64,000 bases of DNA from Microbacterium sp. Leaf151 (GCF_001424225.1 NZ_LMOR01000003.1:3006-67005); one strand, 5' to 3'; positions 1 through 8,526 are shown, counted from the stretch's first letter. Notes: generated from the sequence alone by a model not told the origin. A program made the numbers and translations.

Positions 1-298
1 CGAGGTGCGGGGCGAGGGCGAGGTCCTGGTACACCGTCTCGATACCGAGGGCGGAGGCGACCTGCGGGTTGGACATCTCGATCGGCTTGCCGTCGAAGAG
101 GATCTCGCCCTCATCGACCGCCAGGTTGCCCGACAGGGCTTTCACGAGGGTGGACTTGCCGGCGCCGTTGTCGCCGATCAACGCGGTGACTTCTCCGGGG
201 TAGACCTCGAAGTCGACGTTGTTGAGGGCGCGGACATGGCCGAACTGACGCGAGAGACCCCGCGCCTGCAGCACGGGCACGGTCGTGGTGGTGCTCAT
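1..298 (-). CDS. Sugar ABC transporter ATP-binding protein, N-terminal part (runs off window)
   Basis: This is the first ~99 residues of an ABC ATPase; the rest lies beyond the window edge. Walker A GDNGAGKST is at residues 42-50 and the Q-loop glutamine near residue 91 (VYQD). The start (MSTTTTVPVLQARGL) and spacing match the monosaccharide importer ATPases of the RbsA/XylG/FrcA group, which normally carry either one or two ATPase domains; which applies cannot be told here. It would energise uptake of a sugar or sugar alcohol at the membrane. Its ATG overlaps the stop of the upstream kinase gene by 4 nt (ATGA), so the two are translationally coupled. Pentose and alditol enzymes nearby suggest such a substrate, which is inference. 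Confidence 0.85.
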   Translation of the reverse strand, partial: MSTTTTVPVLQARGLSRQFGHVRALNNVDFEVYPGEVTALIGDNGAGKSTLVKALSGNLAVDEGEILFDGKPIEMSNPQVASALGIETVYQDLALAPHL

Positions 299-993
299 GA
301 AGCAGCTCCTTCGTGGTGGCCGAGGGCCCCGGCGGGGGCCTCGGAGACGGTGACGACGAGGTGGGCGCGGTGGCGTCCGCGCTCGACGACGGCGGCGTTG
401 GCCTCGTCGACGTCGCGAACCCACGCGACGGCCTCGTCGTGGGGGTGGTCGTGGGAGAGGCGGCGTGTCACCAGCCGCTCGCGACGCTCGGCGGCGTCGA
501 CATCGAGGAACCAGACCTCGTCGAGTCGGGATGCCACGGCATCCCACCCGAACCGGTCGTGCAGCAGGTAGTTGCCCTCGGTGATGACGAGGGGTACCTC
601 GGCGGGCACGAGCACCGCCGAGCCGATGGACTCCTCGAGGCTGCGGTCGAAGCGAGGGGCGTAGACCGCGTGACCGGCACGGATGCGGTCGAGGAGGGCG
701 ACATAGCCCTCGACGTCGAACGTGTCGGGGGCACCTTTGCGCTCGCGCCGTCCGAGGCGCACCAGCTCCTCGTTGGCCAGGTGGAAGCCGTCCATGCCGA
801 CGAGGATCGCGTCATCGCCGAGGGCGTCGAGCAGCGCGTCACTGACGGTGGATTTGCCCGCCCCGGGGGTACCGGCGATACCCAGCACACGACGCTCGCC
901 GGCAGCGGCGAGGGCGCGGGCACGGTCGACGAGGTCGACGATGCGCACGGTCGCGGCGGCCGGGGTCGCGGCGGTCTCCGAAGTGTGGGTCAC
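295..993 (-). CDS. P-loop nucleoside/sugar kinase family protein (uridine kinase/phosphoribulokinase-like)
   Basis: A 232-residue kinase with Walker A GTPGAGKS at residues 41-48, followed by a DGFHLAN segment and ITEGNYLL typical of the phosphoribulokinase/uridine kinase superfamily; annotated relatives are called nucleoside/nucleotide kinase or fructose-transport kinase. It probably phosphorylates the sugar brought in by the ABC transporter whose ATPase gene it overlaps by 4 nt. The GTG start is preceded by GGAAGGA about 12 nt upstream. Substrate is not determined by sequence; D-fructose, a ketopentose or a nucleoside are all possible. Cytoplasmic, no transmembrane segment. Confidence 0.8.
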   Translation of the reverse strand: MTHTSETAATPAAATVRIVDLVDRARALAAAGERRVLGIAGTPGAGKSTVSDALLDALGDDAILVGMDGFHLANEELVRLGRRERKGAPDTFDVEGYVALLDRIRAGHAVYAPRFDRSLEESIGSAVLVPAEVPLVITEGNYLLHDRFGWDAVASRLDEVWFLDVDAAERRERLVTRRLSHDHPHDEAVAWVRDVDEANAAVVERGRHRAHLVVTVSEAPAGALGHHEGAAS

Positions 994-1085
994 GGCTGTG
1001 TGGGTCCTTCCGGGCGGCGTCGCACATCGGGAGTGCTGCGTCGGCGAAGCGGTTTCCGGTGGGGTGCACCGGTCGAACTTTGGTT

Positions 1086-1115
1086 ACGGTACGGCCACCA
1101 TGTCACCGGTGTCAA
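1086..1115 (-). promoter_or_regulatory. Candidate promoter for the kinase-ABC operon
   Basis: Read on the minus strand there is TTGACA (1115-1110), an 18-nt spacer and TACCGT (1091-1086). This would start an mRNA about 85 nt ahead of the kinase GTG. On the plus strand TATAGT at 1168-1173 could serve the divergent SDR gene, but it has no good -35. The rest of the 237-nt gap shows only weak half-palindromes around GGTGTCA. Confidence 0.35.
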
Positions 1116-1230
1116 CACCCGTGATCAATTCGTCATGACACCGAAGTCATCCGCGTGATTCTGTGGTTATAGTGGGCCGCGACGACACCGCCGTCGTCCT
1201 CGCCTCCAGGACCCGCGAAAGAGCCCACCC

Positions 1231-1959
1231 ATGACCGAATTCACCGACCGCACCATCCTCGTCACCGGCGCCGGTGGCGGCATCGGCGGCGCGACCGTCC
1301 GCCACCTCGTCGCCGCGGGCGCGACCGTGCTCGCCGCTGGTCGCACCGCCGACAGCGTCGAGGCGATCGCCGCCGAGACCGGCGCCGAGCCCGTGGTCTT
1401 CGACCTCGAGTCCGAAGACGAGATCCGCACCGCGATCGAGGGCCGCGACCTCTACGGCGTCGTCAACTGCGGCGGCTGGGGTGGCGAGATCGCGACCCCC
1501 ATGGAGACCGACATCGACGTGTTCGACAAGGTCATGAGCATCAACGCCCGCGGCTCGCTGCTTGTCACCAAGTACGCCTCGCGCGAGATGATCCGCGTCG
1601 GCAAGGGCGGTGCGATCGTCAACGTATCCAGCCAGGCCAGCCTCGTCGCCCTCACCGGCCACATCTCGTACGGCTCCTCCAAGGCGGCGCTCGACAACAT
1701 CACGCGCGTGTCGGCCCTCGAGCTCGGCGGCTACGGCATCCGCGTCAACAGCGTCAACCCGACCGTCGTGATGACGCCGATGTCGGCCTGGTACTGGGGT
1801 CGCCCCGACATCGAGGGCCCGTTCCTCGAAGCGATGCCCCTGCACAAGTGGGCGACCGAGGACGACATCGCCGCCCCGATCGTGTTCCTGCTCAGCGACG
1901 GTGCCGGCATGATCTCGGGCGTTTCGCTTCCCATCGACGGCGGCTACTCCAGCCGCTGA
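1231..1959 (+). CDS. SDR oxidoreductase, L-xylulose/carbonyl reductase-like
   Basis: A 242-residue classical short-chain dehydrogenase. The cofactor motif TGAGGGIG is at residues 12-19, and the catalytic set is Ser134, Tyr147 and Lys151 in NVSSQASLVALTGHISYGSSK. That block resembles dicarbonyl/L-xylulose reductase (DCXR), which interconverts L-xylulose and xylitol, and related alditol dehydrogenases. The C-terminus SLPIDGGYSS is typical of the family. Given the kinase and sugar transporter on the other side of the shared intergenic region and alditol oxidase and xylA/xylB nearby, a role in pentitol/pentulose metabolism is likely. The ATG has no clear Shine-Dalgarno. SDR substrates are poorly predictable, so function is inference. 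Confidence 0.8.
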   Translation: MTEFTDRTILVTGAGGGIGGATVRHLVAAGATVLAAGRTADSVEAIAAETGAEPVVFDLESEDEIRTAIEGRDLYGVVNCGGWGGEIATPMETDIDVFDKVMSINARGSLLVTKYASREMIRVGKGGAIVNVSSQASLVALTGHISYGSSKAALDNITRVSALELGGYGIRVNSVNPTVVMTPMSAWYWGRPDIEGPFLEAMPLHKWATEDDIAAPIVFLLSDGAGMISGVSLPIDGGYSSR

Positions 1960-2020
1960 TCCCGGATGCCGCGGGGCGGCGCCGCGGTGGGCGGCGCCGT
2001 TTCGCGGTCGCGGCGGCACG

Positions 2021-2095
2021 GCACAACCTCAGTGATTCGCACAGGGTCAGTGGCATTCGGCCCTGGCGGTTGAGGTTGTGCGGATCGCTGACTTT
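2021..2095. repeat. REP-like palindromic element, copy 1
   Basis: An 11-nt perfect inverted repeat, GCACAACCTCA (2021-2031) with its complement at 2071-2081, encloses a smaller CAGGG/CCCTG stem. An offset pair CAGTGATTCGCACA / TGTGCGGATCGCTG also folds. A related copy follows about 150 bp downstream. It lies in the 619-nt gap between two convergent genes. Confidence 0.7.
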
Positions 2096-2175
2096 GCGCG
2101 GCGGCGGCTGCGGTGGTGCTGCGGTGGCGGCGGGTGCGCGGTGGGCGCGGGCGACGCGCGTTGGGTGATGCGTAT

Positions 2176-2250
2176 CCTCAGCGATTCGCGCAAGGTCAGT
2201 GGCTTTCCGCGGTGGAGGGCTGAAGTTGTGCGAATCGCTGACTTTGCGTG
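2176..2250. repeat. REP-like palindromic element, copy 2
   Basis: CAGCGATTCGCGCAA (2179-2193) pairs with TTGTGCGAATCGCTG (2226-2240), 14 of 15 positions complementary, and GGTCAGTGGC plus GACTTTGCG are shared with copy 1. The two copies therefore belong to one repeat family in tandem. Confidence 0.7.
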
Positions 2251-2336
2251 GCCGTAGTCCGGGCGCAACTTGTGGTGCCGCCGCCGATCCCTCGGGCGAG
2301 CCCGCGCCTCCGGTCGGCCACCACGGCGACCGCGCC

Positions 2337-2530
2337 GTCAACGGCGACCACGACCGCGGCGGCAACGGCGACCGCGGCCCGACCGCGACGTCAACGGCGA
2401 CCACGACCGCGGCGGCAACGGCGACCACGGCCCGACCGCGACGTCAACGGCGACCACGGCCCGACCGCGACGGCGACCACGACCGCAATGACGAACACGG
2501 CCCGACCGGAACGGCGACCGCGGCTATCGC
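2337..2530. repeat. 53-bp tandem repeat with internal GGCGACC sub-repeats
   Basis: Units begin with GTCAACGGCGACCACG at 2337, 2390 and 2443, exactly 53 bp apart. The first two are nearly identical; the third is shortened and degenerates towards 2530. Because 53 is not a multiple of 3, the open frames across it are by-products of high G+C, not genes. It fills the rest of the gap before the alditol oxidase stop codon. Confidence 0.8.
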
Positions 2531-2578
2531 TTCGGCTTCTCGTGAAGCCGCGGGGCCCGTGCCGCAGGGATAAGCGGG

Positions 2579-3835
2579 CTACAGGCCTAGCGTCCGCCGC
2601 AGGAAGTCGTTGCGGAAGACGCCGCGCGGGTCGGCTTCGCGGGCGGCGGCGAGGAAGTCATCGACGCGGGTGAGCGTTGCGCGCACGGCGTTGCCGGGCA
2701 TGGTGAACGCCTTGCCCCAGTGCGGCCGCACGTCGAATGGCGCCAGGGCCGCCTCGATGCTCGGCAACACCCCGAGAACCCCGTCGGTGTCGTTACGCCA
2801 CGTGAAGTGGATGGCGAGGACGTCGCGCTGGTAGGCCGGGCTCAGCCACAGCTCGTCGGCGGCGACGGTGCGCAACTCGCTCACCAGCAGCTGCGCGTCG
2901 AACGCGGGGGCGACGGCTTTCACCACGGCGAGGGCCTCGCGCGCCGACGCCAGTGGAACGAAGTACTCGGTCTGGATCTCGTCGCCGTCGCTGGGGAGCG
3001 CATCGGCGCGGAAGTGCGGCAGACGCGTGTGCCACGGCCCGGGCGTGCCGCGCGGGGTGGTGTTGTCGACGGTGCGGATACGCCCCAGATGGATGTCGTC
3101 GCCGACGGGACGCCCGCCCAGCTCTTCGACCCAGTCGGGCGCGCCGTCGTCGCTCTTCACCCACACCATGTCGTGCGCGGGGTCGCCCCACGTGGTGAAG
3201 ACGCTGACGCTGCGCGAGCCGCCGAACACCCGCTCGGGGTCACCCGCGATGTCGTCCCACGCGACGCCGGTGTACGCCTGCTGCGTCACCTGGTAGCTCG
3301 GTTCGGTCTGCAGTTCGACGGCGGTCACGACACCGAAAGCGCCGAGCCCGATCGCCGCGGCCGGGAACCAGGCGTGGGCCTGGTCGACGTGGTGCGTGTG
3401 CCCGTCGGCATCCATGATGTCGAGCGCCCGTACCGCGCTCGATAGGTTGCCGTTTCGCACACCCGAGCCGTGGGTGCCCGTGGCAGTGGCGCCGGCGACC
3501 GAGATGTGGGGGAGCGAGCCCAGGTTGTGCAGCGCGCGCCCCTCGGCCTCGATCACGGGCGCGAGCTGGGCGAAGGTGACGAGCCCCTCGACGCGCACGC
3601 GATCGCCGATCACCTCGACGCGGGTCGGCAGGCGCTCGAGCGAGACCAGCGCCGCGCCGGAGTCGGCGACGTCGTTGAACGTGTGCCGCGTGGCCTGGAC
3701 GCGCAGCGTGCCAGCGGATGCCACGACCTCGGCGAGCTCGACGAGGTCACTCGGCAGGAGCACCTCGGTGGCGCGGTAGCGGTGGTTGCCCGACCAGGTG
3801 GCTCCGGGGTCGCGTCTGTGGATCACGCTTCCCAT
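2579..3835 (-). CDS. FAD-dependent alditol oxidase (xylitol/sorbitol oxidase family)
   Basis: A 418-residue protein resembling Streptomyces AldO almost end to end as I recall it. It has an N-terminal FAD-binding domain with the presumed covalent flavin-attachment histidine at His51 (ATRHTFND), LPHISVAGATATGTHGSG at 109-125, and a C-terminal substrate domain with FRADALPSDGDEIQTEYFVP, ELRTVAADELWLSPAY and RPHWGK. Such enzymes oxidise xylitol, sorbitol or other polyols at C1 with O2, giving the aldose and H2O2. I chose the ATG at 3835 because homology starts there and GGAGG lies 11 nt upstream; the frame stays open further. Next to a ROK regulator and xylose genes, it would turn xylitol into xylose for XylA. 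Confidence 0.85.
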   Translation of the reverse strand: MGSVIHRRDPGATWSGNHRYRATEVLLPSDLVELAEVVASAGTLRVQATRHTFNDVADSGAALVSLERLPTRVEVIGDRVRVEGLVTFAQLAPVIEAEGRALHNLGSLPHISVAGATATGTHGSGVRNGNLSSAVRALDIMDADGHTHHVDQAHAWFPAAAIGLGAFGVVTAVELQTEPSYQVTQQAYTGVAWDDIAGDPERVFGGSRSVSVFTTWGDPAHDMVWVKSDDGAPDWVEELGGRPVGDDIHLGRIRTVDNTTPRGTPGPWHTRLPHFRADALPSDGDEIQTEYFVPLASAREALAVVKAVAPAFDAQLLVSELRTVAADELWLSPAYQRDVLAIHFTWRNDTDGVLGVLPSIEAALAPFDVRPHWGKAFTMPGNAVRATLTRVDDFLAAAREADPRGVFRNDFLRRTLGL

Positions 3836-4001
3836 CCTGCCTCGAACCTCCGACATCGGAGTCGCCGCTGTCCGCCGTCGTTCGCCGTCGCCTCGCCGCG
3901 GCGGAGGAGATTCTGGAAGAGGAGGACGCTGTGGCGGTGGGTCTCCTCCCCTCTCGGGATCTCCTCCCGCCACGGTGGTCGTCGCTTCCGCCGCGTCGGA
4001 C

Positions 4002-5162
4002 TCAGCGAGCCGGGAACAGCTGCGCCTCGAACACCGCCTCGGCCGCGCCGACGAGCAGGCGGTCCTCGCCCAGCTCGGCGACGGCCAGGCGCAGGCCGTC
4101 GGCGCAAGCCGGCACCGTCTGCGCGCGGACGGCGGTGTCGAGGCCGTCGAGGTCGCGGGCGGCGAGCACGGCGAGGAAGCCGCCCAGCACGATGACCGCC
4201 GGGTTCAGCACGTTCGCCGCGTTCGCCAGCGCCGTCGCGAGGATCCTCCGCTGCCGATCGACCTCGGCGTGCGCCGCGGGATCGGAGGTGGATGCCAGGG
4301 CAGCAGCGAGGACCGCGTCGTCGCCGCCGTCGAGGCCCACCGCCGACAGCAGCAGCGCTCGGCTCACCTCGTCTTCGAGCACCCCGCCGCTCGCGCGCCG
4401 GTCGGCCGCGTCGACGATGCCGGGGCGGTTCTGCCCGAACTCCCCGGCGTAGCCGCCGGCGCCGCCGAGAGGGACGCCGCCGACGATCACGGCGCCGCCG
4501 ATGCCGCTCGCGCCGCCGTTGAGGTAGACCACGTCGTGCGCGCCGCGCGCCGCACCGAAGAGGTGCTCGGCCAGAGCGCCGAGGGCCGCGTCGTTGCCGA
4601 CGTGGGCGGTGAGGGTCGTGGCATCCGTCATCAGCTCCGAGAGCGGAGCGTCACGCCACTGCAGGTGGGGTGCCTCGCGGACGAGTCCGTCGGACGCGCG
4701 TACCGGGCCGGGTACAGCCACGCCCACACCGACGATCCGGCTCTCGGCGAGCGGTCCGCTCCGCCAGCCGGCGAGGGCCTCCTCGACCAGCTCGGCCGTG
4801 CGCTCGGGAGTCAGGAGGGCGGTCTGCTCGAGGCGCCGGCGCGCAATGATCGTGCCGTCGAGGGTCACGGCGCCGATGTCGAGCGCATCGACCTCGGGGT
4901 TGACCGCCACGGCGACCACCCGGGGGTCGGGCACGACGATGGGGGAGGGACGACCGACGCGCCCCAGGGCCTCGGACGCTCGCTCGATCACGAGGCCGGC
5001 ACGCTGCAGTTCGCCCACGAGATCGGCGATCGTCGAGCGATTTAGCCCCGTCGCCTCGGTGAGTGCGGCGCGCGAACGCGGACCCTCGCGGTGCACGGTG
5101 CGCAGCACGAGCGAGAGGTTGGCACGGCGCATGCCGTCGCCCCGACTCCCCGCGGTGACCAT
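4002..5162 (-). CDS. ROK-family transcriptional regulator (XylR/NagC type)
   Basis: A 386-residue repressor-type ROK protein. An N-terminal winged HTH (NLSLVLRTVHREGPRSRAAL, then GLNRSTIADLVGELQRAGLV) precedes a sugar-kinase-like ROK domain with GVGVAVPGPV, GNDAALGALAEHLFG and GGASGIGGA. The usual zinc site (GHxxxxxxGxxCxCGxxGC) is altered: the segment reads AGEFGQNRPG and then ASGGVLEDE, with Gln for His and no cysteines. In this family sugar binding releases DNA. The ATG at 5162 lies 6 nt after CACAGT, fitting leaderless translation; ATG 5132 is an alternative. Xylose genes nearby make it a likely pentose or alditol regulator. Confidence 0.85.
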   Translation of the reverse strand: MVTAGSRGDGMRRANLSLVLRTVHREGPRSRAALTEATGLNRSTIADLVGELQRAGLVIERASEALGRVGRPSPIVVPDPRVVAVAVNPEVDALDIGAVTLDGTIIARRRLEQTALLTPERTAELVEEALAGWRSGPLAESRIVGVGVAVPGPVRASDGLVREAPHLQWRDAPLSELMTDATTLTAHVGNDAALGALAEHLFGAARGAHDVVYLNGGASGIGGAVIVGGVPLGGAGGYAGEFGQNRPGIVDAADRRASGGVLEDEVSRALLLSAVGLDGGDDAVLAAALASTSDPAAHAEVDRQRRILATALANAANVLNPAVIVLGGFLAVLAARDLDGLDTAVRAQTVPACADGLRLAVAELGEDRLLVGAAEAVFEAQLFPAR

Positions 5163-5281
5163 GCCACCACTGTGCCACGGGCGGGTGCGGTCAAGGACTC
5201 GCGTGAACCGTGACGGCCCGCTCTGGCGTGAGCGCTCACGTGGCCACGACTCGCATCCGCCGCCGAGGCCGCCGCTCTCCT

Positions 5282-5354
5282 CACGCATAAACACGATTCG
5301 TGCGCATAAACGCGCTGTCGTCGTGTTTCGGCGCACGAATCGTGTTTATGCGTG
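5282..5354. repeat. Perfect 24-bp inverted repeat, 25-nt loop
   Basis: Arms 5282-5305 (CACGCATAAACACG...) and 5331-5354 are exact complements. The arms are noticeably A/T-richer than the surroundings. It lies in the 374-nt gap between the divergent ROK and glutathione peroxidase genes. With no U-run and a long stem it looks like a palindromic intergenic element, not a terminator. Confidence 0.85.
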
Positions 5355-5393
5355 GATGCCGAGCCGGCGTCGGCGTTGCGCGGCGGCGGCGAT

Positions 5394-5509
5394 CCCGCGC
5401 GATGGCGCCCCATTCCCACCCCGGTCCCGCGCGATGGCGCCCCATTCCCACCCCGGTCCCGCGCGATGGCGCCCCATTCCCACCCCGGGCGCCCCATTCC
5501 CACCCCGGT
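5394..5509. repeat. 32-bp tandem repeat, 3 units plus a partial
   Basis: Units start at 5394, 5426 and 5458, each CCCGCGCGATGGCGCC followed by CCATTCCCACCCCGGT; a truncated fourth unit ends at 5509. Copies are identical, implying recent amplification. There are no spacers, so it is not CRISPR. It ends 28 nt before the glutathione peroxidase start. Confidence 0.9.
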
Positions 5510-5536
5510 CAAAGGCGGCGGTGCGAGGATCGGAGC

Positions 5537-6022
5537 ATGGACCTTTCCGGCATCCCCGTCACCACCCTCCAGGGCGAAGAGACCACCTTCGGCGCGCTGA
5601 CCGAGGGCAGGGCCGCGCTCGTGGTGAACGTCGCCTCCCGCTGCGGGCTCTCGGGGCAGTACGAGACCCTCGAAGAGCTGCACAAGCGCTACGCCGACCG
5701 CGGATTCACCGTGATCGGCTTTCCGAGCAACCAGTTCCTGCAGGAGCTCAGCGACAGCGACAAGATCGCCGAGTACTGCTCGTCGACGTGGGGCGTGACG
5801 TTCCCGATGACCGAGAAGGTCAAGGTCAACGGGCGAAACGCCCACCCGCTCTACAAGGAGCTGACGCAGACCCCGGATGCCGAGGGCAAGACCGGCCGCA
5901 TCTCGTGGAATTTCGAGAAGTTCGTCGTGGCTCCCGACGGCCGCGTGACCCGCTTCAGCCCGCGGACGCTCCCCGACGCCCCCGAGGTCGTCGCCGCGAT
6001 CGAAGACGCGCTGCCCAGCTGA
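5537..6022 (+). CDS. Glutathione peroxidase family protein (thiol peroxidase)
   Basis: A 161-residue protein of normal GPx length. The catalytic residues are visible: Cys36 in NVASRCG, Gln66 in GFPSNQF, and Trp124/Asn125 in WNFEKF. It is a cysteine, not selenocysteine, form. Bacterial members usually reduce H2O2 and organic hydroperoxides with thioredoxin; Cys81 is a possible resolving cysteine. Actinobacteria generally lack glutathione, so mycothiol or thioredoxin is the probable reductant (inference). It could detoxify H2O2 made by the nearby alditol oxidase. ATG 5537 has GGAG close upstream. Confidence 0.92.
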   Translation: MDLSGIPVTTLQGEETTFGALTEGRAALVVNVASRCGLSGQYETLEELHKRYADRGFTVIGFPSNQFLQELSDSDKIAEYCSSTWGVTFPMTEKVKVNGRNAHPLYKELTQTPDAEGKTGRISWNFEKFVVAPDGRVTRFSPRTLPDAPEVVAAIEDALPS

Positions 6023-6075
6023 GCGTCCCCCACGCGGGGGAGGTGCGCGCGGGCCGGTGTGCCTACGGTGAAGCC

Positions 6076-6273
6076 ATGACACGCCACGATCCCGAGCGCT
6101 CATCCGCGGTGAACCCGATCGCGATCGGCATCGTCCTCGGGTTGCCGGCGGGCGCCGCCATCGGCGTGTTCGGCTTCGACAATCTCGCCCTCGGGTTGCT
6201 GCTGGGCGCCGCCGTAGGTCTGACCGCCGGGGTCGCGGCCGACACGCTCCTCCGGAGGCGTTCGGATCGGTGA
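6076..6273 (+). CDS. Small two-helix membrane protein
   Basis: A 65-residue hypothetical with two hydrophobic segments (about residues 14-32 and 36-55) rich in Gly/Ala and a basic tail LLRRRSDR. The start is supported by TACGGT six nt before the ATG, a leaderless arrangement. No family recognised; such glycine-zipper-like proteins are common in actinobacteria. Confidence 0.65.
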   Translation: MTRHDPERSSAVNPIAIGIVLGLPAGAAIGVFGFDNLALGLLLGAAVGLTAGVAADTLLRRRSDR

Positions 6274-6337
6274 CGCGCCCGCGGCCGTGATGTCGGGCGG
6301 CTGAGGCGCCCCGGCGCTCGTCGGTAATCTGAGCGAC

Positions 6338-7234
6338 ATGACCGATGCTGTCGTCCTCGTCTCCGGCGGTGCCGCCGTCACCCCGTACACCGACCCGGAG
6401 CGCGCGGCCGCGTCCGGCCTCGCGGCGGGCAACACGATGACCGCCCTCCGCGCGCACTTCCTCGACCACGGCATCCGCGTGTTCACCGCTCCGGCCCGCA
6501 TCGGTGAGGGAGAGGTGGGGGAGGATGCCGGGTGGCAGGGCTTCGCCGACGTCCCCGTCGTGCTCCCGGCCGACGTCACGATCAACGCCGTGGGCCGCGT
6601 CGACGACGCCGGGGTCGCACTCGCCGGGTTCTTGCGGCGCCTCGCCGCGGACGAGGGCGTGACCAGCGTCGACCTCGTCGGTCACTCGATGGGCGGCCTG
6701 TTCTCACGCGCCGCGATCCGCGAGCTGGGCGACGACAGCCTCCGGATCGAACGGCTCGTGACACTCGGCACCCCGTGGGACGGATCGGTGCTCGGCGACC
6801 TCCTCGACGGCGAGCTCTCGGAGGATGACGCGCACGACGACCCGGCGACACAGCAGATCTTCGCCGAGGTGCGCCCGTACGCGGATGCCCACTCCCAGGG
6901 GGCCGCGCACGAGGTGTCGCGCCGGTTCCTGCGCGAGTGGAACGATGCCCAGGCGGGTGTGCTCGACCGCATCCCGGTGACGGCGATCGGCGCGGGGTAC
7001 TTCGCCGCGGCGACCGAGCCGGCGCAGCTGTGGCCGCACGACGGTCTCGTCTCGCTGACCAGTGGACGCGCCGACGAGATTCCCGCCGCGGTGCTGCCGA
7101 CCGTCGAACGGCACTCGTTCTCCGATCACGTGCACAGCATCTTCTTCGCCGAGGCGTTCGGGCTGCCGTGGGACCGCGCGCTCACGTGGGATCCGGAGGT
7201 GTTCGCGGTCGTGGACAGGGCGCTCGGGGTCTGA
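6338..7234 (+). CDS. Alpha/beta hydrolase, lipase/esterase-like
   Basis: A 298-residue protein with the nucleophile elbow GHSMGG (Ser117) preceded by VTSVDLVGHS, as in triacylglycerol lipases and PGAP1-like hydrolases. A likely catalytic His is in the HSFSDHVHS segment near residue 260, with an acidic residue before it. No signal peptide, so intracellular. TAATCT lies 7 nt before the ATG, a leaderless start. Substrate unknown; it may be an esterase acting on a lipid or acyl ester. It ends about 100 nt before xylA but is not obviously in that operon. Confidence 0.75.
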   Translation: MTDAVVLVSGGAAVTPYTDPERAAASGLAAGNTMTALRAHFLDHGIRVFTAPARIGEGEVGEDAGWQGFADVPVVLPADVTINAVGRVDDAGVALAGFLRRLAADEGVTSVDLVGHSMGGLFSRAAIRELGDDSLRIERLVTLGTPWDGSVLGDLLDGELSEDDAHDDPATQQIFAEVRPYADAHSQGAAHEVSRRFLREWNDAQAGVLDRIPVTAIGAGYFAAATEPAQLWPHDGLVSLTSGRADEIPAAVLPTVERHSFSDHVHSIFFAEAFGLPWDRALTWDPEVFAVVDRALGV

Positions 7235-7270
7235 GGCAGGGGCTGGACGCCGCGGCATCCGCCATATATG

Positions 7271-7286
7271 TTGTGAGCACCAACAA
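7271..7286. promoter_or_regulatory. Candidate ROK/XylR operator upstream of xylA
   Basis: TTGTGAGCACCAACAA has inverted half-sites TTGT-N8-ACAA, and lies directly downstream of a weak -10-like TATATG (7265-7270; CTGGAC at 7243-7248 is a possible -35). Position over the transcription start is typical for a repressor site. That the ROK protein at 4002-5162 binds it is inference. Confidence 0.45.
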
Positions 7287-7294
7287 ACCCCGAT

Positions 7295-7310
7295 GTGCGT
7301 CATGACGCAC
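7295..7310. promoter_or_regulatory. Perfect 16-bp palindrome in the xylA leader
   Basis: GTGCGTCATGACGCAC is an exact palindrome 28 nt before the xylA ATG. It may be a second operator or, in RNA, a short hairpin near the ribosome binding site. Confidence 0.4.
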
Positions 7311-7338
7311 CCGTGCGTCTCCATGCGAAGGAGCAGGA

Positions 7339-8526
7339 ATGCCCACCCCCACCCGCGATGACAAGTTCTCGTTCGGACTCTGGACCGTCGGCTACAACGG
7401 CACCGACCCCTTCGGCGGCCCGACCCGCGAGCCCCTCGACGTCGTGCACGTCGTCGAGAAGCTCGCCGAGCTCGGTGCCTACGGCCTGACCTTCCACGAC
7501 GACGACCTCTTCGCCTTCGGCTCGACCGATGCCGAGCGTCAGACGCAGATCGACCGCCTCAAGGGCGCGATGAAGGACACCGGCATCATCACGCCGATGG
7601 TCACCACCAACCTCTTCTCGGCCCCCGTCTTCAAGGACGGCGGGTTCACCTCGAACGACCGCCAGGTGCGCCGCTTCGCGCTGCGCAAGGTTCTGCGCAA
7701 CCTCGACCTCGCCGCGGAGCTGGGAGCTCAGACCTTCGTCATGTGGGGCGGCCGCGAGGGCGCTGAGTACGACTCCGCGAAGGACATCCGCCAGGCGCTC
7801 GAACGCTACCGCGAGGCCGTCAATCTGCTCGGCGACTACGTCACCGACAAGGGCTACGACATCCGCTTCGCCATCGAGCCCAAGCCGAACGAGCCCCGCG
7901 GCGACATCCTGCTGCCGACCCTCGGCCACGCGATCGCCTTCATCGACTCGCTCGAGCGTCCCGAGCTCGTCGGCCTGAACCCCGAGGTGGGCCACGAGCA
8001 GATGGCGGGCCTGAACTTCGCCGCCGGTATCGCCCAGGCGCTGTACCACGGCAAGCTCTTCCACATCGACCTCAACGGTCAGCGCGGCATCAAGTACGAC
8101 CAGGACCTCGTCTTCGGTCACGGTGACCTGCACAACGCGTTCGCGCTCGTCGACCTTCTCGAGAACGGCGGCCCCGGCGGCGTCCCCGCTTACGACGGCC
8201 CCCGCCACTTCGACTACAAGCCCTCGCGCACCGAAGACGAGACGGGCGTCTGGGACTCGGTCTCGGCCAACATGAACACCTATCTGCTGCTCAAGGAGCG
8301 CGCCGCGGCCTTCCGCGCCGACCCCGAGGTGCAGGAGGCGCTCGAGGCTGCGAAGGTGGCCGAGCTCGCGCAGCCGACGCTGAACGAGGGCGAGACCTAT
8401 GACGACTTCCTCGCCGACCGCTCGGCGTACGAGGACTTCGACACCGACGCCTACCTCGGCGGCAAGGGCTTCGGCTTCGTGCGCCTGCAGCAGCTCGCCA
8501 CCGAGCACCTGCTCGGCGCGCGCTGA
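7339..8526 (+). CDS. xylA: Xylose isomerase
   Basis: A 395-residue class I (actinobacterial) xylose isomerase converting D-xylose to D-xylulose, and slowly glucose to fructose. Active-site residues fall at the Streptomyces positions minus one: His53 and Asp56 in TFHDDDLF, Glu180 and Lys182 in [10 protein letters not shown], Glu216 and His219 in NPEVGHE, Asp244 in HIDLNGQ, Asp254 and Asp256 in [12 protein letters not shown]; these bind two divalent metals. The ATG follows AAGGAGCAGGA. xylB follows in the same direction after 243 nt holding a palindrome and an inverted repeat, so the two may be differently expressed. Cytoplasmic tetramer by family. Confidence 0.98.
   Translation: MPTPTRDDKFSFGLWTVGYNGTDPFGGPTREPLDVVHVVEKLAELGAYGLTFHDDDLFAFGSTDAERQTQIDRLKGAMKDTGIITPMVTTNLFSAPVFKDGGFTSNDRQVRRFALRKVLRNLDLAAELGAQTFVMWGGREGAEYDSAKDIRQALERYREAVNLLGDYVTDKGYDIRFAIEPKPNEPRGDILLPTLGHAIAFIDSLERPELVGLNPEVGHEQMAGLNFAAGIAQALYHGKLFHIDLNGQRGIKYDQDLVFGHGDLHNAFALVDLLENGGPGGVPAYDGPRHFDYKPSRTEDETGVWDSVSANMNTYLLLKERAAAFRADPEVQEALEAAKVAELAQPTLNEGETYDDFLADRSAYEDFDTDAYLGGKGFGFVRLQQLATEHLLGAR

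Noticed and set aside
2199..2573. Open frames across the Asp/Arg/Thr-rich repeat
   Set aside because: They are created by the 53-bp repeat, change frame at each unit and have no ribosome site.
5394..5509. CRISPR-like array
   Set aside because: Units are contiguous with no spacers and no cas genes are present; it is a plain tandem repeat. The same applies to 63753-64000.
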